A stretch of 64,000 bases of DNA from DASQHW01 sp038238245 (GTDB lineage Bacteria; Actinomycetota; Acidimicrobiia; IMCC26256; PALSA-610), in NCBI GenBank assembly GCA_038238245.1, contig JBBRXX010000024.1, positions 1 through 64,000 on the forward strand, given 5' to 3'. The notes under the pieces are model-generated. The model did not search any database. It was given only the letters and a program-made list of their open reading frames with translations, and was not told where the DNA came from. Shown piece by piece: positions 43,168 through 51,170 of the stretch. Each line of letters opens with the position of its first letter. Positions within the stretch are counted from its first letter, which is position 1. A program made the position numbers and the translations under genes.

Positions 43168-44238
43168 ATGAGGGTCCTGATGACGTGCCCCTACTCGATG
43201 TCGCGGCCCGGGGGCGTCCAGGGCCAGGTGCTCGGATTGGCTCGCGAGCTGCGCAAGCTCGACGTCGACGTGCGGATCGTGGCGCCGTGCGACGGGCCGC
43301 CGCCCGATCCGTCGATCATCAGCGTCGGGCCCACAGTCGAGTGGGAATCGAACGGCTCGATCGCGCCGATCGCGCCCGGCCGGGCGGCCGCTCGCCGCAC
43401 CGCCGAGGCGCTCCGGAGCATGGAGCCGGACGTCGTCCACCTGCACGAGCCCGCCGTGCCGGGACCCTGCCTGAGCACGTTGCTCGGCTATCGCGGCCCG
43501 ATGGTCGGCACGTTCCACGCGGCGGGCGAGCTCCTGCACCAGTGGAGCCGCCCGGCGTTTCGCTCGGTCATGCAGCACCTGACGTTCCGCGTCGTCGTTT
43601 CCGAGTCCGCGCGCGAGACCGCGATCAAGAACTGGGGCGACGACTACCTTGTGCTCTGGAACGGCATCGAGATCGAGCGCATCGCCAGCGCCGATCCGAC
43701 GCCGTCGGCGCGTCCGGCCGTGTTGTTCCTGGGCCGGCACGAGCCGCGCAAGGGACTCGCGGTCTTGCTCGACGCATGGGACGGCATCGCTCGAGATGCG
43801 CAGCTCTGGGTCCTCGGTGGTGGTCCGCAATCCGACGAGCTGCGCGCTCGGCGCGTGCCCGACGTCATGTGGTGCGGCAGCGTCACCGACGAAGAGCGCA
43901 ATGCCCGCCTTGGAGGTGCGACCGTGTTCTGCGCGCCGTCGGTGAACGGCGAATCGTTCGGCGTCGTCTTGCTGGAAGCGATGGCCGCGCGCACCCCGAT
44001 CGTGGCGTCGGCCATCGAGGGCTATCAGAACGTGGCCCGCGCCGACCGGGATGCGCTGCTCGTGCCGCCGGGCGACGTCGGCGCACTGCGCGAGGCGATA
44101 CGCCGTCTCCTCGACGATCCCGCGTTGCGAGAACGGCTGGTCGTCTCCGGGGCCGAACGCGCCGGGGAGTTCTCGATGCGACGGCTCGCCGAGCGCTACC
44201 TCGAGCTGTACGAAAGAGCACTGGTTCCCGCCGCGTGA
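43168..44238 (+). CDS. pimA: GDP-mannose:phosphatidylinositol mannosyltransferase PimA-like
   Basis: GT4-family GT-B glycosyltransferase, 356 residues. PGGVQGQVLGLARELRK is the acceptor-side loop seen in PimA, HLHEPAVPG and TFHAAGE follow, and the donor side has FLGRHEPRKGL and the E-x7-E motif ESFGVVLLE. The gene order makes phosphatidylinositol the likely acceptor. GTGA overlap with the inositol phosphatase gene. Other GT4 roles cannot be excluded by sequence alone. Confidence 0.9.
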   Translation: MRVLMTCPYSMSRPGGVQGQVLGLARELRKLDVDVRIVAPCDGPPPDPSIISVGPTVEWESNGSIAPIAPGRAAARRTAEALRSMEPDVVHLHEPAVPGPCLSTLLGYRGPMVGTFHAAGELLHQWSRPAFRSVMQHLTFRVVVSESARETAIKNWGDDYLVLWNGIEIERIASADPTPSARPAVLFLGRHEPRKGLAVLLDAWDGIARDAQLWVLGGGPQSDELRARRVPDVMWCGSVTDEERNARLGGATVFCAPSVNGESFGVVLLEAMAARTPIVASAIEGYQNVARADRDALLVPPGDVGALREAIRRLLDDPALRERLVVSGAERAGEFSMRRLAERYLELYERALVPAA

Positions 44239-45188
44239 GCGGCGCGCTCGATCCGAACGTCGCCGAGCTCGCGATCGACGTCGCGGCGCGCATACGTGCG
44301 GCCGTCGTGCCGTCGCTCGGTGACCCGGCCGCCCGCGAGCGGGTCGGCGTCGCCCCGGGCGGTGACGTCACGATGGCGGTCGACGAGATCGCAGAGGTCG
44401 TGCTCGCGACGTGCTGCGCCGAAGCCGGAGACATCGCCTACTACTCCGAAGACCGCGGGTACGTGGCGTTCGGCGGGCCGCGCGCGATCCTCGTCGTCGA
44501 TCCGATCGACGGCACGCGCCCCGCGGCCGCGGGCCTCGAGTCGTGCTGCGTCTCGGTGGCGGTCGTGCCGCCGTCGCCCGACGCGACCCTCGGCGACGTG
44601 CAGCTCGGCGTCGTGCACGAGATCAAGTCGGGACAACGGTTCGTCGCCCGCCGGGGCCGCGGTGTGGACGCCGGCGTGTCCGCCCGGCTGTCGAGCAACA
44701 CCGACCTCGGCGCGTTGTTCTGGACGGCCGGGCTGCGCGGGCGCCCGGCGATGCCGGTGACCGTCGTGCTCGAAGATCTGATCGATGGTTCGTCGATGCG
44801 CGGCGGCTATTTCGATCTCGGATCCGCGACCTTCAACATGACACGGATCGTCACCGGCCAGCTCGACGCGTACGTCGACGTCGGTCGGCATGTGGTGGAC
44901 GTCTTCCCCGAGACCGAGCCCCGCTTTCGCGCCGCCGGCGACGGCGCGGTCTGCACGAACTTTCCGTACGACGTCGCGGCCGCGGCATTGATCGTGCAGG
45001 AGGCGGGCGGCGTCGTGACCTGGCCCGACGGACGCGCCATCGACGATCATCCCGTGGTCGGATCGGGTGACGGCTACGGCATCGCGGTCGTGGCGAGCGC
45101 GTCACGCGGCCTCCACGACCGAATATTGGCTGAGATCGAGCTGGGGATGGGCCGCCTCGCCTCGTGGCTGTTCTCCAACGAGTCGTGA
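44235..45188 (+). CDS. Inositol monophosphatase family protein
   Basis: Mg-dependent phosphatase fold, 317 residues. The metal motif DPIDGTRPAAAG is clear, and an acidic pair (SEDRG) fills the first metal site. The second motif near the C-terminus is weak: VVDVFPETEPRFRAAG stands where W-D-x-A-G is usual, so activity may differ from standard IMPases. Coupled to pimA by GTGA, it may provide free inositol or act on another sugar phosphate for lipid synthesis. Confidence 0.8.
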   Translation: MSGALDPNVAELAIDVAARIRAAVVPSLGDPAARERVGVAPGGDVTMAVDEIAEVVLATCCAEAGDIAYYSEDRGYVAFGGPRAILVVDPIDGTRPAAAGLESCCVSVAVVPPSPDATLGDVQLGVVHEIKSGQRFVARRGRGVDAGVSARLSSNTDLGALFWTAGLRGRPAMPVTVVLEDLIDGSSMRGGYFDLGSATFNMTRIVTGQLDAYVDVGRHVVDVFPETEPRFRAAGDGAVCTNFPYDVAAAALIVQEAGGVVTWPDGRAIDDHPVVGSGDGYGIAVVASASRGLHDRILAEIELGMGRLASWLFSNES

Positions 45189-45245
45189 AGCGACGAGCGA
45201 AGCGGAGAGAGCAGCGAGCTCGCAGGAGCAGGCGAGCGCCCGCGA

Positions 45246-45260
45246 GGCGGGTATCCCGCC
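45246..45260 (+). terminator. 6-bp hairpin after the inositol phosphatase gene
   Basis: GGCGGG/CCCGCC with loop TAT, 58 bases after the stop, in a purine-rich GC spacer. Its core resembles the hairpin at 23576-23602 (GGG-ATA-CCC there). Confidence 0.35.
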
Positions 45261-45313
45261 GAGCAGCGAGCGTGACCAGCAAAGCAGTGACTCGAAGGAC
45301 GGGCCGCGATCCA

Positions 45314-45319
45314 TAGACT
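45314..45319 (+). promoter_or_regulatory. -10 box for lemA
   Basis: TAGACT, identical to the box before pdxS, would give a leader of about 26 bases holding GCGGGAGG. Confidence 0.45.
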
Positions 45320-45351
45320 GCCGGCATTACCCCTTTGCGGGAGGTCAATCG

Positions 45352-45912
45352 TTGGTTGCAATCATCATCATCGTCGTGATCATCGTCTTGGCGATCCTGT
45401 TCTTCGTCGTCATGTACAACGGTCTGGTCAAGCGGCGCAACCGCGTCGACCAGGCGTGGTCGCAGATCGGCGTGCAGCTCGAGCGCAGGCACGACCTGAT
45501 CCCGAATCTCGTGGAGACGGTGAAGGGCTACGCCTCGCACGAGCGCGGCACGCTCGAAGCCGTCGTGCAGGCCCGCAACAACGCGGTGCAGGCCCAGCAG
45601 CAGGCAGGGCCCGAGCAGCAGGCCCAAGCCGAGAACGTCCTCACCGGCGCGCTGCGCCAGTTGTTCGCGCTCTCGGAGGCGTACCCGGACCTCAAGGCGA
45701 ACCAGAACTTCTTGAACCTGCAGGAGGAGCTGACCTCTACCGAGGACCGCATCTCGTACGCGCGGCAGTTCTACAACGACAGCGTGCAGACCTTCAACAC
45801 CGGTATTCAGACGTTCCCCCGCAACCTGATCGCGGGAATGTTCAACTTTCAACCCCGGCAGTTCTTCCAGGCCGAGCAAGGCGCGGAAGAGGTGCCGAGG
45901 GTGCAGTTCTGA
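45352..45912 (+). CDS. LemA family protein
   Basis: Membrane protein of 186 residues with an N-terminal helix (VAIIIIVVIIVLAILFFVVM) and a LemA helical domain (NGLVKRRNRVDQAWSQIGVQLERRHDLIPNLVETVKG, quoted in parts: RVDQAWSQIGVQLERR and DLIPNLVETVKG). TTG 45352 is chosen because GCGGGAGG lies 7 bases before it and the hydrophobic helix follows directly. LemA proteins often pair with HtpX, as here; the function of LemA is unclear. Confidence 0.9.
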   Translation: MVAIIIIVVIIVLAILFFVVMYNGLVKRRNRVDQAWSQIGVQLERRHDLIPNLVETVKGYASHERGTLEAVVQARNNAVQAQQQAGPEQQAQAENVLTGALRQLFALSEAYPDLKANQNFLNLQEELTSTEDRISYARQFYNDSVQTFNTGIQTFPRNLIAGMFNFQPRQFFQAEQGAEEVPRVQF

Positions 45913-45926
45913 TCTGCTGCTAATCC

Positions 45927-46829
45927 GTGTACGAACAGATCTCCGCGAACAAGCGCAAGACAGTGTTCTTGATCTTCTTGTTCGTACTGTTGCTGTTCGC
46001 GGTCGGCGCCGCGTTCAACTTCTTTCTCCGGGGCGGGTGGGTCGGGCTGATCCTCGTCGCGGTGATCGTGATCGTGTCGTCATGGATCTCGTACTTCAAC
46101 AGCGACAAGGTCGCGCTCGCGATGTCGCACGCGGTCCCGGCCGATCCCGTGCAGTACGCGCGGTATCACAACATCGTCGAAGGGCTGTGCATCGCAAGCG
46201 GGCTCCCGAAGCCGCGCCTGTTCATCGTCGACGATGCCGCACCGAATGCGTTCTCCACCGGTCGCAATCCGAAGCATGCCGCGGTGGCGGTGACCACCGG
46301 GCTGCTGGAGAAGATGAACCGGGTGGAGCTCGAAGGCGTGCTCGCGCACGAGCTGAGCCATATCCGCAACTACGACGTGCTCGTCATGACCCTCGCGGTC
46401 ACGATGGTCGGCATCATTGCGCTGTTGTCCGACTTCTTCCTGCGGATCATGTTCTGGTCGGGTGGGCGGGGTCGCGACAATGACAGCAACAACCCGCTCG
46501 GTATCGTGTTCGCGATCGTCGGTTTCGTCCTGTTGATCTTCGCCCCGATCATCGCCGCGCTCATGCAGTTCGCGGTGAGCCGGCGGCGCGAGTATCTCGC
46601 CGACGTCTCGGGCGTCCAGATGACGCGCTACCCGCCCGGGCTGATCTCGGCGCTCAAGAAGCTCGAAGACGACCACACGTCGGTGCACACGTCTTCGAAG
46701 GCGACTGCGCACCTGTGGATCGAGGAGCCGCTGGACAAGGAGTCGAACAAGGGCCACACCAAGTGGAACCACCTGTTCGACACGCATCCCCCTATCGACG
46801 ACAGGATCCGTGCCCTCGAGGCCATGTGA
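45927..46829 (+). CDS. htpX: M48 family membrane protease HtpX
   Basis: Zinc protease for membrane protein quality control. Two N-terminal membrane helices (about 12-32 and 38-55) precede the zinc motif HELSH (His141, Glu142, His145). Two more membrane segments and the third ligand region SRRREYLADVSG follow. At 300 residues it is family length. GTG 45927 is 14 bases after lemA, so the two are probably co-transcribed. Confidence 0.94.
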   Translation: MYEQISANKRKTVFLIFLFVLLLFAVGAAFNFFLRGGWVGLILVAVIVIVSSWISYFNSDKVALAMSHAVPADPVQYARYHNIVEGLCIASGLPKPRLFIVDDAAPNAFSTGRNPKHAAVAVTTGLLEKMNRVELEGVLAHELSHIRNYDVLVMTLAVTMVGIIALLSDFFLRIMFWSGGRGRDNDSNNPLGIVFAIVGFVLLIFAPIIAALMQFAVSRRREYLADVSGVQMTRYPPGLISALKKLEDDHTSVHTSSKATAHLWIEEPLDKESNKGHTKWNHLFDTHPPIDDRIRALEAM

Positions 46830-46872
46830 GCGGGTCCACCAAGCGGGAGCGCTGTAGGAGCAAGCTGTAGGG

Positions 46873-47916
46873 ATGCGTCGAGATCGTCTGGTTCTCGTTG
46901 TCGCGCTCGTCGTGGCGTTGGCCGCGCTGGCGTTCGTCTCCTGCGGAGGCGGTGGCAGCAAGGCGAAGAACGTCACGCCGGTAGCAAACAAGAAGACCGC
47001 CGCGCCGCTGGTCTGGCCGCTCACCGGCAGGCCCGATCCCCAGGACGAGGCAAAGAACCGCTGTGCGGTCACGGTGAAGATCGACAACACCGCGGCGTCG
47101 CTGCCGAAGCATGGCGTCGAGCAGGCCGACGTGGTCTACGAGGAAGTGGTCGAGGGGGGCTATACGCGGCTCGCGGCGATCTTCAACTCCCAGGCACCGA
47201 ATGACGTCGGTTCGGTGCGCTCGGTACGCAAGACCGATCAGAGCCTCGTCACGCCGATCGGTGGCGTGTTCGCGTATTCGGGTGGCGCGCAATACGCGAT
47301 CGACAGCATCAACACCGCACCGGTGGTGCAGCTCGATGAGTCACGCGCCGGCCCGCTGATGTTCCGCGACCGCTCGCGTCACAGCACGCAAGAGCTCACC
47401 CTGTACGCGCACGTCGACCAGATGTACGGGAAGTGCGGCAAGCCGAAGCCGCCACCGGCGCTGTTCGCCTATCGCAAGGCCGGCGCGCCGGCGTCCGGCG
47501 GCGCGGTGTCGACCGTACGTGTCGGTTTTGCCAGTCCGTTCGCCGTGACATGGACCTGGGACCCCGCGTCCGCGACGTGGAAGCGTTTCCTCTACAGCAG
47601 TCCGGAGACCGTCTCCGGCGCGCCCCTCACGCCGAAGAACGTCGTCGTGATGACGGTGAGCTACGTCGGCGGTGACGTGCGCGGGTACGGCGCCGAGGCG
47701 CAGCTGATCGGTCAAGGCAAGTTGCAGGTCTTCACCGGCGGCAAGGTGATCACGGGCACGTGGAAGCGACCCGATCGGGCGAAGCCGGCGCGGCTGCTCG
47801 ACGCCAAGGGTGCCGAGATCAAGCTCGCGCCCGGCCAGACCTGGGTCGAGCTCCCCGACGCCACCTACGCCGTCACGGTCACCGCGCCGGCCGCCGCGCC
47901 CGCGACCACGCCCTGA
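46873..47916 (+). CDS. DUF3048 (YerB-like) lipoprotein
   Basis: A lipoprotein signal peptide ends in FVSC with the lipid Cys at residue 24. The mature part has the DUF3048 pattern: PLTGRP, VTVKIDNTAASLPKHGVEQADVVYEE, quoted in parts (VTVKIDNT and GVEQADVVYEE), EGGYTRLAAIF, VGSVRSVRKTD and SGGAQYA. 347 residues. Function unknown in the family; it sits outside the membrane. A large hairpin follows the stop. Confidence 0.88.
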   Translation: MRRDRLVLVVALVVALAALAFVSCGGGGSKAKNVTPVANKKTAAPLVWPLTGRPDPQDEAKNRCAVTVKIDNTAASLPKHGVEQADVVYEEVVEGGYTRLAAIFNSQAPNDVGSVRSVRKTDQSLVTPIGGVFAYSGGAQYAIDSINTAPVVQLDESRAGPLMFRDRSRHSTQELTLYAHVDQMYGKCGKPKPPPALFAYRKAGAPASGGAVSTVRVGFASPFAVTWTWDPASATWKRFLYSSPETVSGAPLTPKNVVVMTVSYVGGDVRGYGAEAQLIGQGKLQVFTGGKVITGTWKRPDRAKPARLLDAKGAEIKLAPGQTWVELPDATYAVTVTAPAAAPATTP

Positions 47917-47920
47917 TCCC

Positions 47921-47963
47921 GTTTGCAACGGAGGCGCCCGCTACGGGCGATTCCGTTGCAAAC
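47921..47963. terminator. Bipartite hairpin between the DUF3048 gene and pdxS
   Basis: Outer stem GTTTGCAACGGA/TCCGTTGCAAAC (12 bp, perfect), 2+2 internal loop, inner stem CGCCCG/CGGGCG and loop CTA. It begins 4 bases after the stop and ends 7 bases before the pdxS -10 box. It likely ends the upstream transcript; it could also be an operator for pdxS. Confidence 0.7.
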
Positions 47964-47970
47964 AGCGGCA

Positions 47971-47976
47971 TAGACT
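47971..47976 (+). promoter_or_regulatory. -10 box for a leaderless pdxS transcript
   Basis: TAGACT ends 7 bases before ATG 47984. The -35 region would fall inside the right arm of the hairpin. Confidence 0.5.
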
Positions 47977-47983
47977 GCGGCGC

Positions 47984-48871
47984 ATGTCCGACGAGCGCAC
48001 CACCGGAACCGCCCGCGTGAAGCGGGGGCTGGCCGAGATGCTGCGGGGCGGCGTCATCATGGACGTCGTCGACGCCGAGCAGGCCAAGATCGCCGAGGAC
48101 GCGGGCGCGGTCGCGGTGATGGCGCTCGAGCGCGTGCCGGCCGACATCCGCCGCGACGGCGGGGTCGCGCGCATGAGCGATCCGTCGATGATCGAAAGCA
48201 TCCAGAAGGCCGTGACGATCCCGGTGATGGCGAAGTGCCGGATCGGCCACTTCGCCGAGGCGCAGGTCCTGCAGGCGCTCAGCGTCGACTACGTCGACGA
48301 GTCCGAGGTGTTGACGCCGGCCGACGAGGCGCACCACGTGCACAAGTGGTCGTTCACGGTGCCGTTCGTGTGTGGCGCGACGAACCTCGGGGAGGCGCTC
48401 CGGCGCATCAGCGAAGGTGCCGCGCTGATCCGCAGCAAGGGCGAGGCCGGCACCGGCAACATCGTCGAGGCGGTGCGCCACCTGCGTTCGATCCTGGGTG
48501 ACATCGACCGCATCAAGATCGCCCGCGGCGAAGAGCGTTACCAGTGGGCCAAGGAGCTGCGGGCGCCGATCGAGCTGGTCGAAGAGGTCGCCGAGCGGGG
48601 CGAGCTGCCGGTGCCGTTGTTCTGTGCGGGCGGCATCGCCACCCCCGCCGATGCCGCGCTCGTGATGCAGTTGGGCGCGCAGTCGGTGTTCGTGGGAAGC
48701 GGCATCTTCAAGTCGAACGAGCCGGCCAAGCGGGCCCGTGCGATCGTCGAGGCGACGACGCACTACGACGACGCCGACATCCTGGCCAAAGTGTCGCGGG
48801 GGCTCGGCGAGGCGATGCGCGGCGAGGAGATCGACACGCTCGACGTCAAGCTCGCCGATCGCGGCTGGTGA
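47984..48871 (+). CDS. pdxS: Pyridoxal 5'-phosphate synthase subunit PdxS
   Basis: Makes PLP from ribose 5-phosphate, glyceraldehyde 3-phosphate and ammonia from PdxT. The first catalytic lysine is in VMAKCRIGHF (K84), with GGVIMDVVD before it, IRSKGEAGTGN for phosphate binding and FCAGGIATPADAAL near the end. 295 residues. Together with pdxT it forms the usual 12+12 complex. With yggS at 16107, PLP supply and buffering are both in this window. Confidence 0.97.
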   Translation: MSDERTTGTARVKRGLAEMLRGGVIMDVVDAEQAKIAEDAGAVAVMALERVPADIRRDGGVARMSDPSMIESIQKAVTIPVMAKCRIGHFAEAQVLQALSVDYVDESEVLTPADEAHHVHKWSFTVPFVCGATNLGEALRRISEGAALIRSKGEAGTGNIVEAVRHLRSILGDIDRIKIARGEERYQWAKELRAPIELVEEVAERGELPVPLFCAGGIATPADAALVMQLGAQSVFVGSGIFKSNEPAKRARAIVEATTHYDDADILAKVSRGLGEAMRGEEIDTLDVKLADRGW

Positions 48872-48891
48872 GCGAATGAGGCCGCCAGCCC

Positions 48892-49464
48892 ATGAAGGTC
48901 GGGGTTCTCGCGCTCCAAGGCGCCTTCCGCGAGCACGCCGAAGCGCTCGGCGCCCTCGGCGCTGACGTCGCGCTCGTCAAGCGGCCCGAACACCTCGCCG
49001 GCATCGACGCGATCTTCCTGCCCGGCGGCGAATCGACCACCATCGACAAGCTGCTCGACACCTCCGGACTGCGCGCCCCGCTCACCGATGCATTGCGCGC
49101 CGGCCTCCCGGCATTCGCGACCTGTGCCGGGCTGATCGTCTGCGGACACGACATCGTCGACGGCCGTCCCGACCAGCAGCCGCTCGACGTCCTCGACGTG
49201 ACGGTGCGGCGCAACGGCTACGGGCGCCAGCGCGAGTCGTTCGAGGTCGCCCTCGACGTCCACGGGCTCACGGGCGGGCCGTTCGTGGGCGTGTTCATCC
49301 GCGCGCCGGTCGTCGAGCGGGCGGGACCGGCGGTGGAGGTGCTCGCCGAGCACGAGGGCGTGCCCGTGCTCGGGCGCCAGGCGCACTGCTGGTTCTCGTC
49401 GTTCCATCCCGAGTTGTCAGGTGACCTCCGCCTGCACCAACGTTTCTTGCAAGAGGTGGTGTGA
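48892..49464 (+). CDS. pdxT: Pyridoxal 5'-phosphate synthase glutaminase subunit PdxT
   Basis: Class I glutamine amidotransferase feeding ammonia to PdxS. VGVLALQGAFREH begins the domain, LPGGESTTI is the oxyanion region, the nucleophile is Cys78 (ATCAGLIV), and the His-Glu pair is in SSFHPELSGD. 190 residues. The start is 20 bases after pdxS. The nucleophile loop reads ATCAG rather than the commoner GTCAG. Confidence 0.96.
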   Translation: MKVGVLALQGAFREHAEALGALGADVALVKRPEHLAGIDAIFLPGGESTTIDKLLDTSGLRAPLTDALRAGLPAFATCAGLIVCGHDIVDGRPDQQPLDVLDVTVRRNGYGRQRESFEVALDVHGLTGGPFVGVFIRAPVVERAGPAVEVLAEHEGVPVLGRQAHCWFSSFHPELSGDLRLHQRFLQEVV

Positions 49465-49467
49465 TCC

Positions 49468-50217
49468 ATGTCCGGTCATTCGAAGTGGCATTCGATCAAG
49501 CACAAGAAGGGCGCGGCCGACGCGAAGCGCGGCAAGCTGTTCGCGGTGCTGATCCGCCAGATCGAGGTCGCCGCGCGCGCCGGGGGCGGCGATGTCGAAT
49601 CGAACGCGACGCTGCGCACCACGATCGGCAAGGCACGCGACAACTCGGTGCCGATGGACACGATCCAGCGCGCGATCAAGCGTGGCACCGGTGAAGAAGC
49701 AGGCGTGGTGTACGAGCAGGTGTCGTACGAGGGCTACGCACCGGGCGGAGTCGCCGTGATCGTGCAGGCCCTCACCGACAATCGCAACCGCACATCCGCC
49801 GAGATCAAGAACCTGTTCAGCCGCAACGGCGGCTCGTTCGCAGAGCCGGGCGCGGTGTCGTGGCAGTTCGAGCGAAAGGGCATCGTGAACGTCGACAAGT
49901 CCGTCGACGAGGACGAGCTCATGCTCGCGGCGGCCGAAGCCGGCGCCGACGACGTCGAGGACGGCGGCGACGCATGGCACGTCACGACGCCGCCGACCGA
50001 TCTGCACGCGGTCCGCAGTGCCATCGAGGAGGCGGGCTACAAGGTCAGCTCGTCGGACCTCACGATGATCCCCACGACCTCGGTGGAGCTCGCCGCGGAG
50101 AGCCAGGCGCGGACCGTGCTCCGGTTGGTGGACGCCCTCGAGGATCACGACGACGTCGAGGCCGTGTACGCCAACTTCGACATTCCCGATTCCGTACTCG
50201 AGGCGGTGACCGCATGA
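49468..50217 (+). CDS. yebC: YebC/PmpR family translation/transcription factor
   Basis: TACO1/YebC family protein of 249 residues. SGHSKWHSIKHKKGAADAKRGK opens it, quoted in parts (SGHSKWHSIKHKK and ADAKRGK), and the KGIVNVDK and YEGYAPGGVAVIV motifs are present. Family members help ribosomes through proline stretches or act as regulators. ATG 49468 is 3 bases after pdxT, and the end overlaps the peroxiredoxin gene by ATGA. Confidence 0.96.
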   Translation: MSGHSKWHSIKHKKGAADAKRGKLFAVLIRQIEVAARAGGGDVESNATLRTTIGKARDNSVPMDTIQRAIKRGTGEEAGVVYEQVSYEGYAPGGVAVIVQALTDNRNRTSAEIKNLFSRNGGSFAEPGAVSWQFERKGIVNVDKSVDEDELMLAAAEAGADDVEDGGDAWHVTTPPTDLHAVRSAIEEAGYKVSSSDLTMIPTTSVELAAESQARTVLRLVDALEDHDDVEAVYANFDIPDSVLEAVTA

Positions 50218-50675
50218 TCCAGGTCGGCGAAAAGGCTCCGGACTTCACGCTGCCGGGCATCCAGGACGGCGAGAAGCGCGACTACACGTTGTCGGAGTAC
50301 CTCGGGCGCAAGGTCGTGCTCGCGTTCTATCCCGGCGACTTCACACCGGGTTGTACGCGCCAGATGTGCTCGTACCGCGACAACTTCGAGGACTTCGAGC
50401 CGACCGGCGCGGTGTTGCTCGGCATCTCGCCCCAGGACGTCGACAGCCACGCGAAATGGGCCGAGAAGAAGCAGTTCCACTTCCCCCTGCTCGCCGACGT
50501 CGACAAGAAGGTGATCGAGGCGTACGGCGTCGGCGCGCCGCTCATCAACGTGCGTCGGTCGGTGTTCGTGATCGACGGCGAGGGCATCGTGCGCTTCGCC
50601 GACCGCAAGCTCATCGGTGCGACGTTCGTGCCGATCGACAAGCTCGTTCCCGTCCTCGACGCGGTCCGGGGCTGA
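50214..50675 (+). CDS. Peroxiredoxin (BCP/AhpE-like)
   Basis: Thiol peroxidase of 153 residues. The peroxidatic Cys47 is in DFTPGCT and a possible resolving Cys52 stands five residues later (CTRQMC), as in BCP/PrxQ. VGEKAPDFTLPG starts the thioredoxin fold. ATG 50214 overlaps yebC. It would reduce peroxides, with electrons from thioredoxin or a mycothiol-linked reductant; which one cannot be told. Confidence 0.92.
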   Translation: MIQVGEKAPDFTLPGIQDGEKRDYTLSEYLGRKVVLAFYPGDFTPGCTRQMCSYRDNFEDFEPTGAVLLGISPQDVDSHAKWAEKKQFHFPLLADVDKKVIEAYGVGAPLINVRRSVFVIDGEGIVRFADRKLIGATFVPIDKLVPVLDAVRG

Positions 50676-50683
50676 ACGATTCC

Positions 50684-51094
50684 GTGGACATCGACGCCGC
50701 CCTCCGCTTCGTCGCCGAGAATCACCGCGCCGTGCTCGCCACGCGCCGTCGTGACGACGCTCCGCAGCTCTCACCGGTGGCCGTCGCGGCCGACGACGAC
50801 GGAAAGCTCGTGGTGAGCAGCCGCGAGACCGCGGTCAAGGTCAAGAACCTGCGGCACGACCCGCGGGCATCGGCATGCGTGATGAACGACTCGTTCTACG
50901 GACCGTGGGTACAGGTCGACGGCACGGCCGAGGTCGTGTCGCTGCCCGACGCGATGGACGGGCTCGTCGCGTACTACCGGCAGGTTTCGGGTGAGCACCC
51001 CGACTGGGACGACTACCGCGCCGCCATGCACCGCGAGCAGCGCGTCCTGATCCGCATCACGCCCGAGCGGGCCGGCCCCAACATCTCGGGCTGA
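50684..51094 (+). CDS. PPOX-class F420-dependent/FMN-binding protein
   Basis: Split beta-barrel protein of 136 residues. FVAENHRAVLATRRRDDAPQLSPVAVA is the usual opening, quoted in parts (ENHRAVLATRR and PQLSPVAVA), with KVKNLRHDPRASACVM and YGPWVQVDGTAEVV after it. This matches the actinobacterial group annotated as probable F420-dependent PPOX enzymes. GTG 50684 gives the family start. Substrate unknown. Confidence 0.83.
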   Translation: MDIDAALRFVAENHRAVLATRRRDDAPQLSPVAVAADDDGKLVVSSRETAVKVKNLRHDPRASACVMNDSFYGPWVQVDGTAEVVSLPDAMDGLVAYYRQVSGEHPDWDDYRAAMHREQRVLIRITPERAGPNISG

Positions 51095-51145
51095 GGTTCT
51101 TGCGAGCGACGGCGACACTCAGTGTCGCCGAGCGTCGCAAGAACC
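51095..51145. terminator. Bipartite hairpin between the PPOX gene and coxS-like gene
   Basis: Outer stem GGTTCTTGCGA/TCGCAAGAACC (11 bp, perfect), a 4+4 internal loop, and the inner 21-base near-palindrome CGGCGACACT-C-AGTGTCGCCG. It starts immediately after the PPOX stop and ends 11 bases before the next -10 box. Same architecture as the hairpins at 31908 and 47921. Confidence 0.7.
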
Positions 51146-51156
51146 ACCTCCCGCGC

Positions 51157-51162
51157 TAGGTT
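51157..51162 (+). promoter_or_regulatory. -10 box for a leaderless coxS-like transcript
   Basis: TAGGTT ends 8 bases before ATG 51171. Confidence 0.45.
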
Positions 51163-51170
51163 CACCGGCC

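Noticed and set aside
45189..45351. Possible gene or RNA in the purine-rich gap before lemA
   Set aside because: Only a small hairpin and a -10 box were found; the rest is repetitive GC-rich sequence without a frame or tRNA-like fold.
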